Part shown: positions 41,979 through 54,800 of the stretch, one piece after another
How the letters are laid out: every line of letters starts with the position of its first letter
Numbering within the stretch: the first letter of the stretch is position 1
Origin: Ridgeia piscesae
Taxonomy: Eukaryota; Annelida; Polychaeta; Sabellida; Siboglinidae
NCBI GenBank assembly: GCA_025642075.2
Contig: JAODUO010000079.1
Span: forward strand, 25,001 to 89,000
Direction: 5' to 3'
DNA: 64,000 bases
Program-made: the position numbers and the translations under genes
The notes under the pieces: generated by a model
Told to the model about the DNA's origin: nothing
Database searches by the model: none
The model's input: the letters and a program-made list of their open reading frames with translations, nothing else

Positions 41979-44900
41979 TATGTCAGTTGTACATGCATGC
42001 ATCTACTAACTGACGTTTTGGTGATATTTCAGGCAAGGTTGATTACCGGTAGTTGCTTTGTAGATTTGTTGAATTAGCAAGTTATAATTATATTTAAAAT
42101 GTGTTCCTTGCTTCCATGTGATGTGCGTTGGTAGGCCATATGAAGATTGTAACATGCATATTGATACCTGTCAAGACTAATTGGGTGTACCTGTGGGCAA
42201 AGAATGAATGTGTTCTCATGTGCAATTGAACGCCATCACAGATGTGGTCTGGCTTTACCTGGATAGATGCAGATGTGAACCACACGAAGTGTTGTACATT
42301 CCTAACACTGGGGTTGACCTGTAGATTGACATTGGTTTTATGAACTGGCAACCAATGTAATGTGCTTCTTCACGGCATCACATTGTAAAGACACATTGGG
42401 GGTGATGATTTAGGTGGAAGGCAAATTGTCCATGGATTGTATGTACGTTTTTACCTGTATCTAGTAGATTCTGCCCTATGTGTTTACTTGAAGTATGTAT
42501 GACTATGGTATTCTGAAACTAATCTCAACATTGGCAAATATACATCATATGTAGCTGCACCCAAAGTCTGGGGGCAATGCCATATTGCTATAAATCATCA
42601 AGAGATACTTGTTTTGTCAGTGGGATTATTTACAGTGGTTTTGTTGAGGGTGGTTTTGTCCTTCATGCGTTTGTCATGAACTTTGAACAGCCACGTAACT
42701 CAGCAGACATCAAACCTGTGAGTCACAGTGTTTAATTTATTAAAATAAGTCCTATGTGTCACAGTCTCTACGAAATTCACTGTTGTCACATGACTTAAGA
42801 TAATCCAATGCCACACTGATGCATACTTTTGTCTGGTTTTTCACATTTGAACAGTTGCCATAGAAACAATGTGCCATGAACCGAATAGTTAACCCAGTGG
42901 TAATGAAACTTGAAACTGGATCAGCAGAATGAAATGAACGCAGGAATTCTACCCTCGGATCACAGTGAGTTTGAATTTTAAGTTATGCACAGTCTGCCTA
43001 CATTGACCTTTGGTTGGCACACATCAAACATGGTTGTTTGTGTTGGAAAAACACACGCAGCCATTCGGGAAGCACCCTTGTGTGTGGCAGGGGTAGAACT
43101 AGAAGTACTGCTCTTGCTGGGGGCAGACACTGCTGGCTGGCAGAGAACTAAGTCAAGTCTGTCCAGGTAATGTGATGACACAGGCTAGCACTTGGTGCAG
43201 TCAGGTAGGGTGTCTGTGTGTGTCACTGAGTCCACAGGTAGATGTTTATTGCAGTGTGCTCTAGTAGGTTTTGCCACCATTCCTGGTGTTACAGTTAGAG
43301 TGGGCGGGTGCTAAGGTTACACCTGCGTTTCACCAGGATTCATTTCGCCAGTGTCGAACTTGCTGTTGGTGCGTTTGCTAGGATGGTACATCTGCTGTCA
43401 GGATTTGTTGCAACATAAATGTTGAGCATGAGGTAATTTTTGAGAGCTCAGACTATGTATTGTCTCTGTCCTACCTCACATTCTCTCACTGTCTCGCTCT
43501 CATGCTGTTGCTATTGCTACTGCTGTAGTCTCAGTTCATACATTAATTAAGGGGACAGATTAAGTGTGGACCACTACTATGAGTAGTTTTAAAAAAAAAA
43601 TTAGCTTTTCCACATGTTTGTTTCTAGGCTTGAGGCAGCCTATATCTTGTAACACCTCCCAACAGGTTGTTGATTAATCCTATGGGCCTTTATGGCATCC
43701 TTAGAATTCAGTCAAGATCAATTTTGATATCCTCTTCATATGCGGATGTATCGCTCGTTGTGTCTATTGACACGCGTCGTGACACTCCGTGACAAGGTCT
43801 GTCATGATGACACTGTCACGGGGATAACCCGGGTTATCTCAAGTGGCAAATGGTCACAAATCTGTCGGCGAGTGCCAATGACCGGATGTTTGATCTTGAT
43901 CCGAAATCTGCGACAAGTGTACAGGTGAACCAATATGCTGGCGGGTTCTCATTGGCCGATTCAAATGAGGTCACACATATGCGTTGCCAAGGTCAAGGTA
44001 CAGCAGGTTTGTGTCACTCTACCAAGGCGAGCACCAGCCATGTGTCATGTGACAGTTTCTGTGTGTCTGAAACATTTCACCGTGACCACAAGGTGAGGCT
44101 GTGCATTGGAGAAGACACTTTTATGAGGAAAGACAGCGCACTGGTAGGATGGACTGATGCTTTCTGTTGGAATTCATTTGGCAGCTTTGTCTCAAGTTTT
44201 GATGCCTTAAATAACATAATGTTTGTATATTTTTGAAAGGGTACTTACTGTATTTTGCTCATGGCAGGTGGCAATTATTTTAAAAGGATCAATGTTTTTA
44301 TTGTGCAACCCAAATAGTTTTCCGGATTCCCCTTTAGAAACTAACACACCTGACTTGATGTAGTTGCGCAGAAATTAAGAATTCATAAATCCAATCTAAC
44401 ACAATCTTAAGAAGTGAATACTTAGAAATATCATAGCTAACCTGTTTGGAACAAAAATGTCAGATGCACTTTTCTAATTTTAGATTTGTATCTGAAATTC
44501 ATGCACTCACACTGTTGAGAAGTTTACAATCAATTACAGTGATCAATAATTATTGATCTTTTAAAATTACAGTGCTCCAAAAATGCGTTTTTCAATGATG
44601 CCATAATTGCAGTTCAGTACAAATTATGAATTGCATTCGAACTGAACTTGTGGTTAAAATGGTTTGGTGATATAAAGCAATCTGTGATGACATGAAGTGT
44701 GTGCAGGTATTGTCATACATAGCAGGCACTCACCTGTTTGTCTTATCACAGGTGGGTGAGTACCTGAGTGAACCAGTCACTTTGTATGCACAACTGCTGG
44801 AGATAACAGGCCCATAGATAAGCTGAATGACAAGTGGGGTCAGGCCGCAACATGTGTGTGTGGCTGGTCCTGGCAAATTGATTTCTCTGCAGCAGCAGCA

Positions 44901-45092
44901 GTGTTTTAATCGTGAGGTGTTGCACATTTGTTGCAACGTTGTGAAGTATTATAAGGTTTATGTTTTATTTAATATTATGCTTTAATGCTGTGAAGGTGTA
45001 CTACCCACCAAGATGATTTTGGTTACTTTATTATGCTTGTTATAAGGGTAGTGAACCAGACTGCCACTCTTCAGTGGTAGTTAATATTTATA

Positions 45093-45171
<79 letters not shown>

Positions 45172-47921
45172 AATTAAATTTTTATGCGAATTAAAAATAT
45201 TTATTCTATTGGTGGATTATCCCGTTATATCAATAATGTGATTTACTTGGTCTTTATTATTTCTTCTATGTATGTTATGGTCTGCTGTATGTGTAGTAGG
45301 TGGTTAACTTAAGTAGAAACATAAGCTTCATCTAATGAATGTATAGGATATGTAGAAATGCATTTATTTATGGAAACCATAGGAAATGTAGTTTTGTTAT
45401 TACATCATTTACAACGAGTGAGAGCAGCATGAATAGACAGTGTTGACCCATCTGCAAGTAAAGCAATGTTCTGAACATGGCACCACATAACTCCTACTCA
45501 TAAAAACATGTTTTTGTTTCATTTCCTTTGGCAAACAGCTGATGTAAAGATCTCTACAGAACTTGTGTAAACTTGTCTGTGTGAATCACTGTGTACTTTG
45601 AAACCTATCACGACTTCCGAGTCTGATCGACAACGGGATATCAGGGTGGACCACCCATCGCCACCTGTCAACAGGGCAAAGAACTAACACACCTGATGAA
45701 CCAGGAGACGTTATTGCCCACCTACTGTTAAGGATATCTGTCGTTATTCTTCTTCACATTAAAGCGCCATCCGCAGGACTGAAGTCAATCTTTGTGCCGT
45801 TATAAACCATTGTCTTTCACGTCGCAAATGCCGCTATTGTTTGTGTGATTTACGAGCTTTTAAAGCAGTTGTAGACAGATGGTGCTGACTGGAGGAGATC
45901 CATCACACAGGGATGGCGACTGATGCAGGCTGCCCCTCATGTACCTGGCTGGATGGTGGGGTGGTCACTGCCAGGAGTGGGGGTGTCACATTGAATATTG
46001 CGCCAGCTAAATCTAGGGTCAGGGTCATCTTTTTCGGTGTAGTGGTAATTATGTGGTCAGTCAGTATAGAATGTGGTTGGCTATTTCCTAGAATAGCCAG
46101 AGGCAAGAGATGTATTACCTTGCAGTTTTTCATATACCACATGCGGTGTCAAATGATTAATTACTCAGTAAGTGAGATTTTTTATCCTAAAGGTTTGCGT
46201 GCGTTAATGTCTGTTGAATAAAGAACATGCCCATAAAATGTATAGAATTCGTATCAGTGACGGAACATAACTAGAATCCAGCCAGTTTATTTGTGTTTTT
46301 ATCTCTCTATTCTACACTTATGTAATATGTGTGTGTTAATTTTTTCCCTAGATGCTTTGCTCCATTCATGTACCAGTGAAGCATTCCTACCAGACATTAG
46401 ATGATAATCACGACACACCCATGTCTACGATTGTACAACATTATGTAAACAGTCCATGCAATAGTCCGGGAGGTTTTATAGCAGCACCGCAAACGAATGT
46501 TCAAATTTACATGTTTGAAAATGTAGTCTCACGTCGCCGTCTCCAACCCCATGTTGACTCATACTGCCAGTGTGAGTGGCGTATAATTAAACCACCTCTA
46601 CTGGTGCAGCAGGGACACATCAACATGTCTTAACCAGTGTCCAACCACTCCCAGTAAAACATTTGCAACAAGATTACCCCACTCATTACGTCACCCCCTA
46701 ACCCCCTGGGTGATCTGCAGTGTTCAGTTGCACAGAATTCTGCAGACGTAATCTGTAAATGCGTGATCAGGAATAAAACCGACACATTTGTGGTGATCGG
46801 GGTGTGTCGTGGGGCGGTTTGATGGGGCGGCGACCAACACACTCTTACTCGATTCGTGTTGTTGCAGAGTTTGGGCACGGTGACGAGCACGACTTCGACG
46901 ACCTCGTCACATCACAGCATGAAATCAACCGTCTACGGACCAAGGTGCAGAGACTACAGGCTGAGTGTCACCGATGGCAACAGGTGCACGCCACACAGGT
47001 GGGTGGAGGGGCGCGATTGAGGGGGGTGCGAGTCGGAGGGAGGGGTGCGAGTGAGGGGCATGATTGAGTGGAGAGGAGCGGGGATGGGTGCGAGTGAGGG
47101 GAGGGGTGCGAGTGAGGGAGGAGTGAGGGAGGTGCGAGTGAGGGAGGGGTGAGTGGAGGGGGAGGGGAGGGTGCAGAGGAGGGGGGGGGGGGGTGGGGGG
47201 GGGGGGTGGCGGGGGGGGGGGGGGTCTGGGTGGGGGGGGGTGGGTGGGGGAGGGGTGCGAGTGAGGGAGGGGGTGCGAGTGGGGGAGGGGTGCGAGTGAG
47301 GGGGTGAGGGGGGGTGCGAGGGGGGAGGGGTGGGAGTGAGGGAGGGGTCGGAGGGTGCGAGTGAGGGAGTGGGTGCGAGTGGGGGGAGGGGTGCGAGTGA
47401 GGGAGGGGTGGGAGTGAGGGAGGGGTGCGAGTGGGGGAGGGATGCGAGTGAGGGAGGGGTGTGAGTGAGCGAGTGGGGGAGGGGGTCCAAATGGGGGGAG
47501 GGTACAAGTGGGGAGGGGTACATGTGGGGAGGGGTACAAGTGGGGAGGGGTGCGAGTGGAGAGAGTGGAGGGGCACAGATGGGTGGAAGGGCCCAGGGAG
47601 GGGATGCTTCATATGGTGATTGTGTACATCTGTCTTCCTGTCACTGGTGTGGAATTTAGCTAATTAGAATTGATGTTCATGTAAAACAAAGTGTTTTAAT
47701 TAATAATTTTATTAATTTGTTAATTGTGATTACCGGTAACTGTAACGTAATCATAGTTTAATACTAAATTTCAAAAAAAAATTGTTAGTTAATTCTTCTT
47801 ATTATTTGTTATTATTTTAATACTTATTAATAATTTTTTATATTTATTATTTTAAGTTGTTTAATATTTATATACATTTACACTTACACATATCACACAT
47901 AGACGTGTATGTGTGCAGACA

Positions 47922-47987
<66 letters not shown>

Positions 47988-48051
47988 CATGCTTACATAC
48001 GCACAGTCACGCACACACGCACGGGTGCACGCACACACACGCACGCACGCA

Positions 48052-48097
<46 letters not shown>

Positions 48098-48761
48098 AAC
48101 CTCGCTAAGCCCTAAACACCTCATTTCACTGTTTTGCAAAACAAAATATCTGAATAACCAATTATTTTATTAACATTTAGTTTTGCCTTCGGATGGAACA
48201 ATTCATGCCTGGTTCTGTAGTTAACAGAGTTCAGTGTCAGTACATTCCATTGTCGAGTTATTTCAGTCTGGCGCGATATAACAGGATATAACAGGCGTCA
48301 GACGACAGTTATATGGCTGTGTCTGAAATAGTAAAATTAGATACGCTGTTTAATGTTACCATGGTCTTTATTACTTTGTAAAGTTATGCAGGCGTACCGT
48401 TCATTTCCATGGTCACCCCAATGTAGTGTGTCTCATGCAAATCTAGACCAGACAGCTCATCTAAGCATGGTAATAAGGCAGCATATAATAGTCTTTGATG
48501 GTAAGTCAACCTGTCCTGTAGTCATCTTAAGTGTCTCCTTCAAGTTCACACAGTTTAGGTTTAAAAATATAAAAATGGTATCAAACAGGTAAAAAGTTCA
48601 AACTTATTTTAGTGAAAGATGTGTGAAGCTGGAAGATGTGTGAATATTTGTGACAGAGGATAGACAATTTTAGACTTATCTTAAAATAATAAAATAATAT
48701 TTTTAATTCATCAGTAAAGCAGCATCCAGGTAACTCAATTTAATAAGAATCATTACATATA

Positions 48762-48835
<74 letters not shown>

Positions 48836-51800
48836 ACACATTTCAAACTACCATGGACCCTCTAAATTGCACATAAAAAGTTTCAAGATCCCCACTTCCC
48901 AAAAGAATTTAAAAAAAAATATTTAAGAACCACCCCAACGGGCCTGCTGATCACAATCAAATGGTCAGCCGCATGGACCCATAGACAGAGGCTAATAAAC
49001 AAACAGACAGAGAACCAAATGATTTTATGACATAGAAGTGGTTAGATTTATACAGTAATGTTCTTTTTTTAACTTTACAAAATGGTGGATTGGCGCAAGA
49101 TCCTCTGTTGGTACTAATTGTCATGAATTCTCACTCATCCCCCCAGTGACACACAGTGGTGCCATGCTTGACTCATCAGGTTACACGGCAAGAGATGTGT
49201 TGAGTTACGTATTAAATAAGTTTTATAGCTCATAAAATGTCCTATTGTTTCAAATTATCTACTTTTAACAGACCCTTCTCAGCAGACAATGTGTTGACTC
49301 ATTGTTTTACACTCCGGTCCATTTGTTCAATTGTTTTACACTTCTGTCCATTTTTTCAATTGTTCCTAGAGTTTCTTTTCCTGTAATGCCAAGATAAAAA
49401 TTCTTGGACAATATGAGTTAATTTTCCCTAATTGGGTAATAAGTTTGTAACTAGCAGACTTGAAGGTTGTAATTGTCTGTTTTATAATTTTGCTCATAAG
49501 TTGAAATTATTGCGCAATTCTGCCATACTTTAAAAACTTACTTTTATAACCTTCATGATCCACCAATGGTCCATATGTGTCCATCCATCCATCCATCCAT
49601 CCATCCATCCATCCATCCATCCATCCATCCATCCATCCATCCATCCATCCATCCATCCATCCATCCATCCATCCATCCATCCATCCATCCATCCATCCAT
49701 CCAACAGTTTTGAAATTTACCAACATTTATATTTTGATGCACTCCTGGTTGTGGTTTCTGATGGTTTAGGTGCTAGAGGAAATTACATTATCATAAAAAA
49801 ATTCAATGACAAGAAAGTTTATGAAAAAAAATACATCAGTACTTAATAGTTCTTAAAATAACATTTTTTTGGGTAAAAGTTGACATTAAATTTATAGATT
49901 TTCGCTGTCCAAACAAAAATAGATATGCAGTTTCTGTCGATGTTATTGCATTGTTAACAGTGTGTAGCAAACATTAAGACAGGACACCATATGTTTATCT
50001 GCACCACAGATAGCTGAATTTACACACACTTTAGTGATTTGATTGCACCAAATGCTGGAGATAATACAACATGCACACACGCAGTGATAGAGATGTTGAT
50101 TTAGGTGATAAATCCACAGTGCTGACAAAGTCCATAAATATGGCCACGGGGAACCAGCAAGTGGAACGAATTAATTTGGTAGAATTTAAGCAAGACAGGT
50201 CATTGTTATCATATACGAAGATAACCTTTTAACTACATCAGCATAAGTAGTGTTAGGAAGACCTGGACACTCAGATCAAATAAACTAGCATTTGAAAGTT
50301 TGGCGATTTGATTTGCTGTCCACATGGAATATGTTGACGTTTGACAGTAGGTGGGTAATGTTTGTTCAGTTGGTGGAACCTGGTTCTTCCTGGGGGACAG
50401 ACTGCTGTAGTACAATGGTTAGCACGTCCAGCTGGCATGCCAACATTCTGACTTCAGAAACTGAACAGGGTTCTTCTCCCTTGGGAAACCCTGTCATCAG
50501 GGGTGAGGTTGACTGTTGTTTCCATTAATTGTCATTTTTCTTTCTCTTTTCTTTCTTCATTTTCCCCTCGCTATGGTCAGCAGTCTCCAGTTCCCTCTGT
50601 CTTTTGTTCCATTACTACGGTCTCTGTCAGCAGTCTCCAGTTCCCTCTGTCTGTTGTTCCCTTACTACGGTCTCTGTCAGCAGTCTCCAGTTCCCTCTGT
50701 CTGTTGTTCCCTTACTACGGTCTCTGTCAGCAGTCTCCAGTTCCCTCTGTCTGTTGTTCCATTACTACGGTCTCTGTCAGCAGTCTCCAGTTCCCTCTGT
50801 CTGTTGTTCCCTTACTATGGTCTCTGTCAGCAGTCTCCAGTTCCTCTGTCTGTTGTTCCCTTACTACGGTCTCTGTCAGCAGTCTCCAGTTCCCTCTGTC
50901 TGTTGTTCCATTACTACGGTCTCTGTCAGCAGTCTCCAGTTCCCTCTGTCTGTTGTTCCCTCACTATGGTCTCTGTCAGCAGTCTCCAGTTCCCTCTGTC
51001 TGTTGTTCCCTTACTACGGTCTCTGTCAGCAGTCTCCAGTTCCCTCTGTCTGTTGTTCCTTACTACGGTCTCTGTCAGCAGTCTCCAGTTCCCTCTGTCT
51101 GTTGTTCCTTACTACGGTCTCTGTCAGCAGTCTCCAGTTCCCTCTGTCTGTTGTTCCTTCACTACGGTCTCTGTCAGCAGTCTCCAGTTCCCTCTGTCTG
51201 TTGTTCCCTCGCTACGGTCTCTGTCAGCAGTCTCCAGTTCCCTCTGTCTGTTGTTCCCTTACTACGGTCTCTGTCAGCAGTCTCCAGTTCCCTCTGTCTG
51301 TTGTTCCCTTACTACGGTCTCTGTCAGCAGTCTCCAGTTCCCTCTGTCTGTTGTTCCCTTACTATGGTCTCTGTCAGCAGTCTCCAGTTCCCTCTGTCTG
51401 TTGTTCCCTTACTATGGTCTCTGTCAGCAGTCTCCAGTTCCCTCTGTCTGTTGTTCCCTTACTACGGTCTCTGTCAGCAGTCTCCAGTTCCCTCTGTCTG
51501 TTGTTCCCTTACTACGGTCTCTGTCAGCAGTCTCCAGTTCCCTCTGTCTGTTGTTCCCTTACTACGGTCTCTGTCAGCAGTCTCCAGTTCCCTCTGTCTG
51601 TTGTTCCCTTACTACGGTCTCTGTCAGCAGTCTCCAGTTCCCTCTGTCTGTTGTTCCCTTACTACGGTCTCTGTCAGCAGTCTCCAGTTCCCTCTGTCTG
51701 TTGTTCCCTTACTACGGTCTCTGTCAGCAGTCTCCAGTTCCCTCTGTCTGTTGTTCCCTTACTACGGTCTCTGTCAGCAGTCTCCAGTTCCCTCTGTCTG

Positions 51801-54800
51801 TTGTTCCCTTACTACGGTCTCTGTCAGCAGTCTCCAGTTCCCTCTGTCTGTTGTTCCCTTACTACGGTCTCTGTCAGCAGTCTCCAGTTCCCTCTGTCTG
51901 TTGTTCCATTACTACGGTCTCTGTCAGCAGTCTCCAGTTCCCTCTGTCTGTTGTTCCCTTACTACGGTCTCTGTCAGCAGTCTCCAGTTCCCTCTGTCTG
52001 TTGTTCCCTTACTACGGTCTCTGTCAGCAGTCTCCAGTTCCCTCTGTCTGTTGTTCCCTTACTACGGTCTCTGTCAGCAGTCTCCAGTCTCTGTCTGTTT
52101 TCCTTCATAGTCTCTGTCACAGTCTCCAGTTCCCTCTGTCTGTTGTTCCTTACTACGGTCTCTGTCAGCAGTCTCCAGTTCCCTCTGTCTGTTGTTCCCT
52201 TACTACGGTCTCTGTCAGCAGTCTCCAGTTCCCTCTGTCTGTTGTTCCATTACTACGGTCTCTGTCAGCAGTCTCCAGTTCCCTCTGTCTGTTGTTCCCT
52301 TCTAACGGTCTCTTCAGCAGTCTCCAGTTCCCTCTGTCTGTTGTTCCCTTACTACGGTCTCTGTCAGCAGTCTCCAGTTCCCTCTGTCTGTTGTTCCCTT
52401 ACTACGGTCTCTGTCAGCAGTCTCCAGTTCCCTCTGTCTGTTGTTCCCTTACTACGGTCTCTGTCAGCAGTCTCCAGTTCCCTCTGTCTGTTGTTCCCTT
52501 ACTATGTTCTCTGTCAGCAGTCTCCAGTTCTCTCTGTCTGTTGTTCCTTCACTATGGTCTCTGTCAACAGTCTCCAGTTCCCTCTGTCTGTTGTTCCCTT
52601 ACTACGGTCTCTGTCAGCAGTCTCCAGTTCCCTCTGTCTGTTGTTCCCTCACTACGGTCTCTGTCAGCAGTCTCCAGTTCTCTCTGTCTTTTGTTCCTTC
52701 ACTACGGTCTCTGTCAGCAGTCTCCAGTTCCCTCTGTCTGTTGTTCCCTTACTACGGTCTCTGTCAGCAGTCTCCAGTTCCCTCTGTCTGTTGTTCCCTT
52801 ACTACGGTCTCTGTCAGCAGTCTCCAGTTCCCTCTGTCTGTTGTTCCCTTACTACGGTCTCTGTCAGCAGTCTCCAGTTCTCTCTGTCTTTTGTTCCATT
52901 ACTACGGTCTCTGTCAACAGTCTCCAGTTCCCTCTGTCTGTTGTTCCATTACTACGGTCTCTGTCAACAGTCTCCAGTTCTCTCTGTCTTTTGTTCCATT
53001 ACTACGGTCTCTGTCAACAGTCTCCAGTTCTCTCTGTCTTTTGTTCCATTACTACGGTCTCTGTCAACAGTCTCCAGTTCCCTCTGTCTGTTGTTCCATT
53101 ACTACGGTCTCTGTCAACAGTCTCCAGTTCTCTCTGTCTTTTGTTCCATTACTACGGTCTCTGTCAGCAGTCTCCAGTTCTCTCTGTCTTTTGTTCCTTC
53201 ACTATGGTCTCTGTCATCAGTCTCCAGTTCCCTCTGTCTGTTGTTCCATTACTACGGTCTCTGTCAGCAGTCTCCAGTTCCCTCTGTCTGTTGTTCCCTT
53301 ACTACGGTCTCTGTCAGCAGTCTCCAGTTCTCTCTGTCTGTTGTTCCCTTACTACGGTCTCTGTCAGCAGTCTCCAGTTCCCTCTGTCTGTTGTTCCCTT
53401 ACTACGGTCTCTGTCAACAGTCTCCAGTTCTCTCTGTCTTTTGTTCCATTACTACGGTCTCTGTCAGCAGTCTCCAGTTCTCTCTGTCTGTTGTTCCCTT
53501 ACTACGGTCTCTGTCAACAGTCTCCAGTTCTCTCTGTCTTTTGTTCCCTTACTACGGTCTCTGTCAGCAGTCTCCAGTTCCCTCTGTCTGTTGTTCCCTT
53601 ACTACGGTCTCTGTCAGCAGTCTCCAGTTCCCTCTGTCTGTTGTTCCCTTACTACGTCTCTGTCAACAGTCTCCAGTTCTCTCTGTCTTTTGTTCCCTTA
53701 CTACGGTCTCTGTCAACAGTCTCCAGTTCTCTCTGTCTTTTGTTCCATTACTACGGTCTCTGTCAACAGTCTCCAGTTCTCTCTGTCTTTTGTTCCATTA
53801 CTACGGTCTCTGTCAGCAGTCTCCAGTTCCCTCTGTCTGTTGTTCCCTTACTACGGTCTCTGTCAGCAGTCTCCAGTTCTCTCTGTCTGTTGTTCCCTTA
53901 CTACGGTCTCTGTCAACAGTCTCCAGTTCTCTCTGTCTTTTGTTCCCTTACTACGGTCTCTGTCAACAGTCTCCAGTTCTCTCTGTCTTTTGTTCCATTA
54001 CTACGGTCTCTGTCAACAGTCTCCAGTTCTCTCTGTCTTTTGTTCCATTACTACGGTCTCTGTCAGCAGTCTCCAGTTCCCTCTGTCTGTTGTTCCCTTA
54101 CTACGGTCTCTGTCAGCAGTCTCCAGTTCTCTCTGTCTGTTGTTCCCTTACTACGGTCTCTGTCAGCAGTCTCCAGTTCCCTCTGTCTGTTGTTCCTGTT
54201 CTCCATTGCTCTCCCACTCTTCCCAGGTCTCTCTCCACGCAGTCCTCCCATCGCACTCTCAGTCTTCCTCGCCTCCCTTTTCCCTCCACTTTCTGGGCAT
54301 CTGCTCTCTTTGCCAATTTTATGCGTCCCATTCTCTCCACGTGACCCGCCCATTTCAGCCTACTTCTCTACAGTTTCCTCTTTCAGCTTTCCTCCATGCC
54401 AGCCTCCTCCCTCAGTTCCCCCAATCTCCTAGCAACTCTCTTAACTCCCACGAATCTTCTTAACCAGTTGTTTTCACAAACCTATGCTTTCTGCCATTGT
54501 ATCTTGGTTAATGTCATCATCTTTAGGCCATACTTAAAAACTGTATGTCCCCCGTGAAGAAGAAAAAGTCTAATTTATTTAATTTAATAATTAATATTAA
54601 TAATTTAATTTGACATCCAATACCTACATGTCAATCAACTCAGAACAATACAAATATATAAAATTACAGCAAACATAGTGATAATGTATATGTTTAACAA
54701 TATAATCCAGGGCCAGGAGACTCGTCCTAGACCACTGACTCGCTCAAAGGTTAAATTTATTTACACCAAGATTATCAACGATAGTTAGAATTTGTAAGTT

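Larger units (their letters stand above)
38422..46867. other. TRIP11 intron 4, distal part, no gene seen
   Basis: 8.4 kb without a supported exon or gene. Includes (TA)n at 41938-41972 and 45088-45169. Two open frames (41407-41595, 62 codons; 43850-44236, 128 codons) show no recognised motif and no splice or start context, so they are not called as genes. Confidence 0.45.

Noticed and set aside
43740..44236. 128-codon ORF in TRIP11 intron 4
   Set aside because: No recognisable motif, biased composition absent, no splice or promoter context; length is within chance for this region.
46925..47612. Proline/histidine-rich minus-strand ORFs
   Set aside because: Frames through the G-rich array after TRIP11 exon 5.
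50503..54463. Three very long plus-strand ORFs (up to 1315 codons)
   Set aside because: They are all frames of the 50-bp minisatellite; a stop-free unit of length not divisible by three opens every frame.
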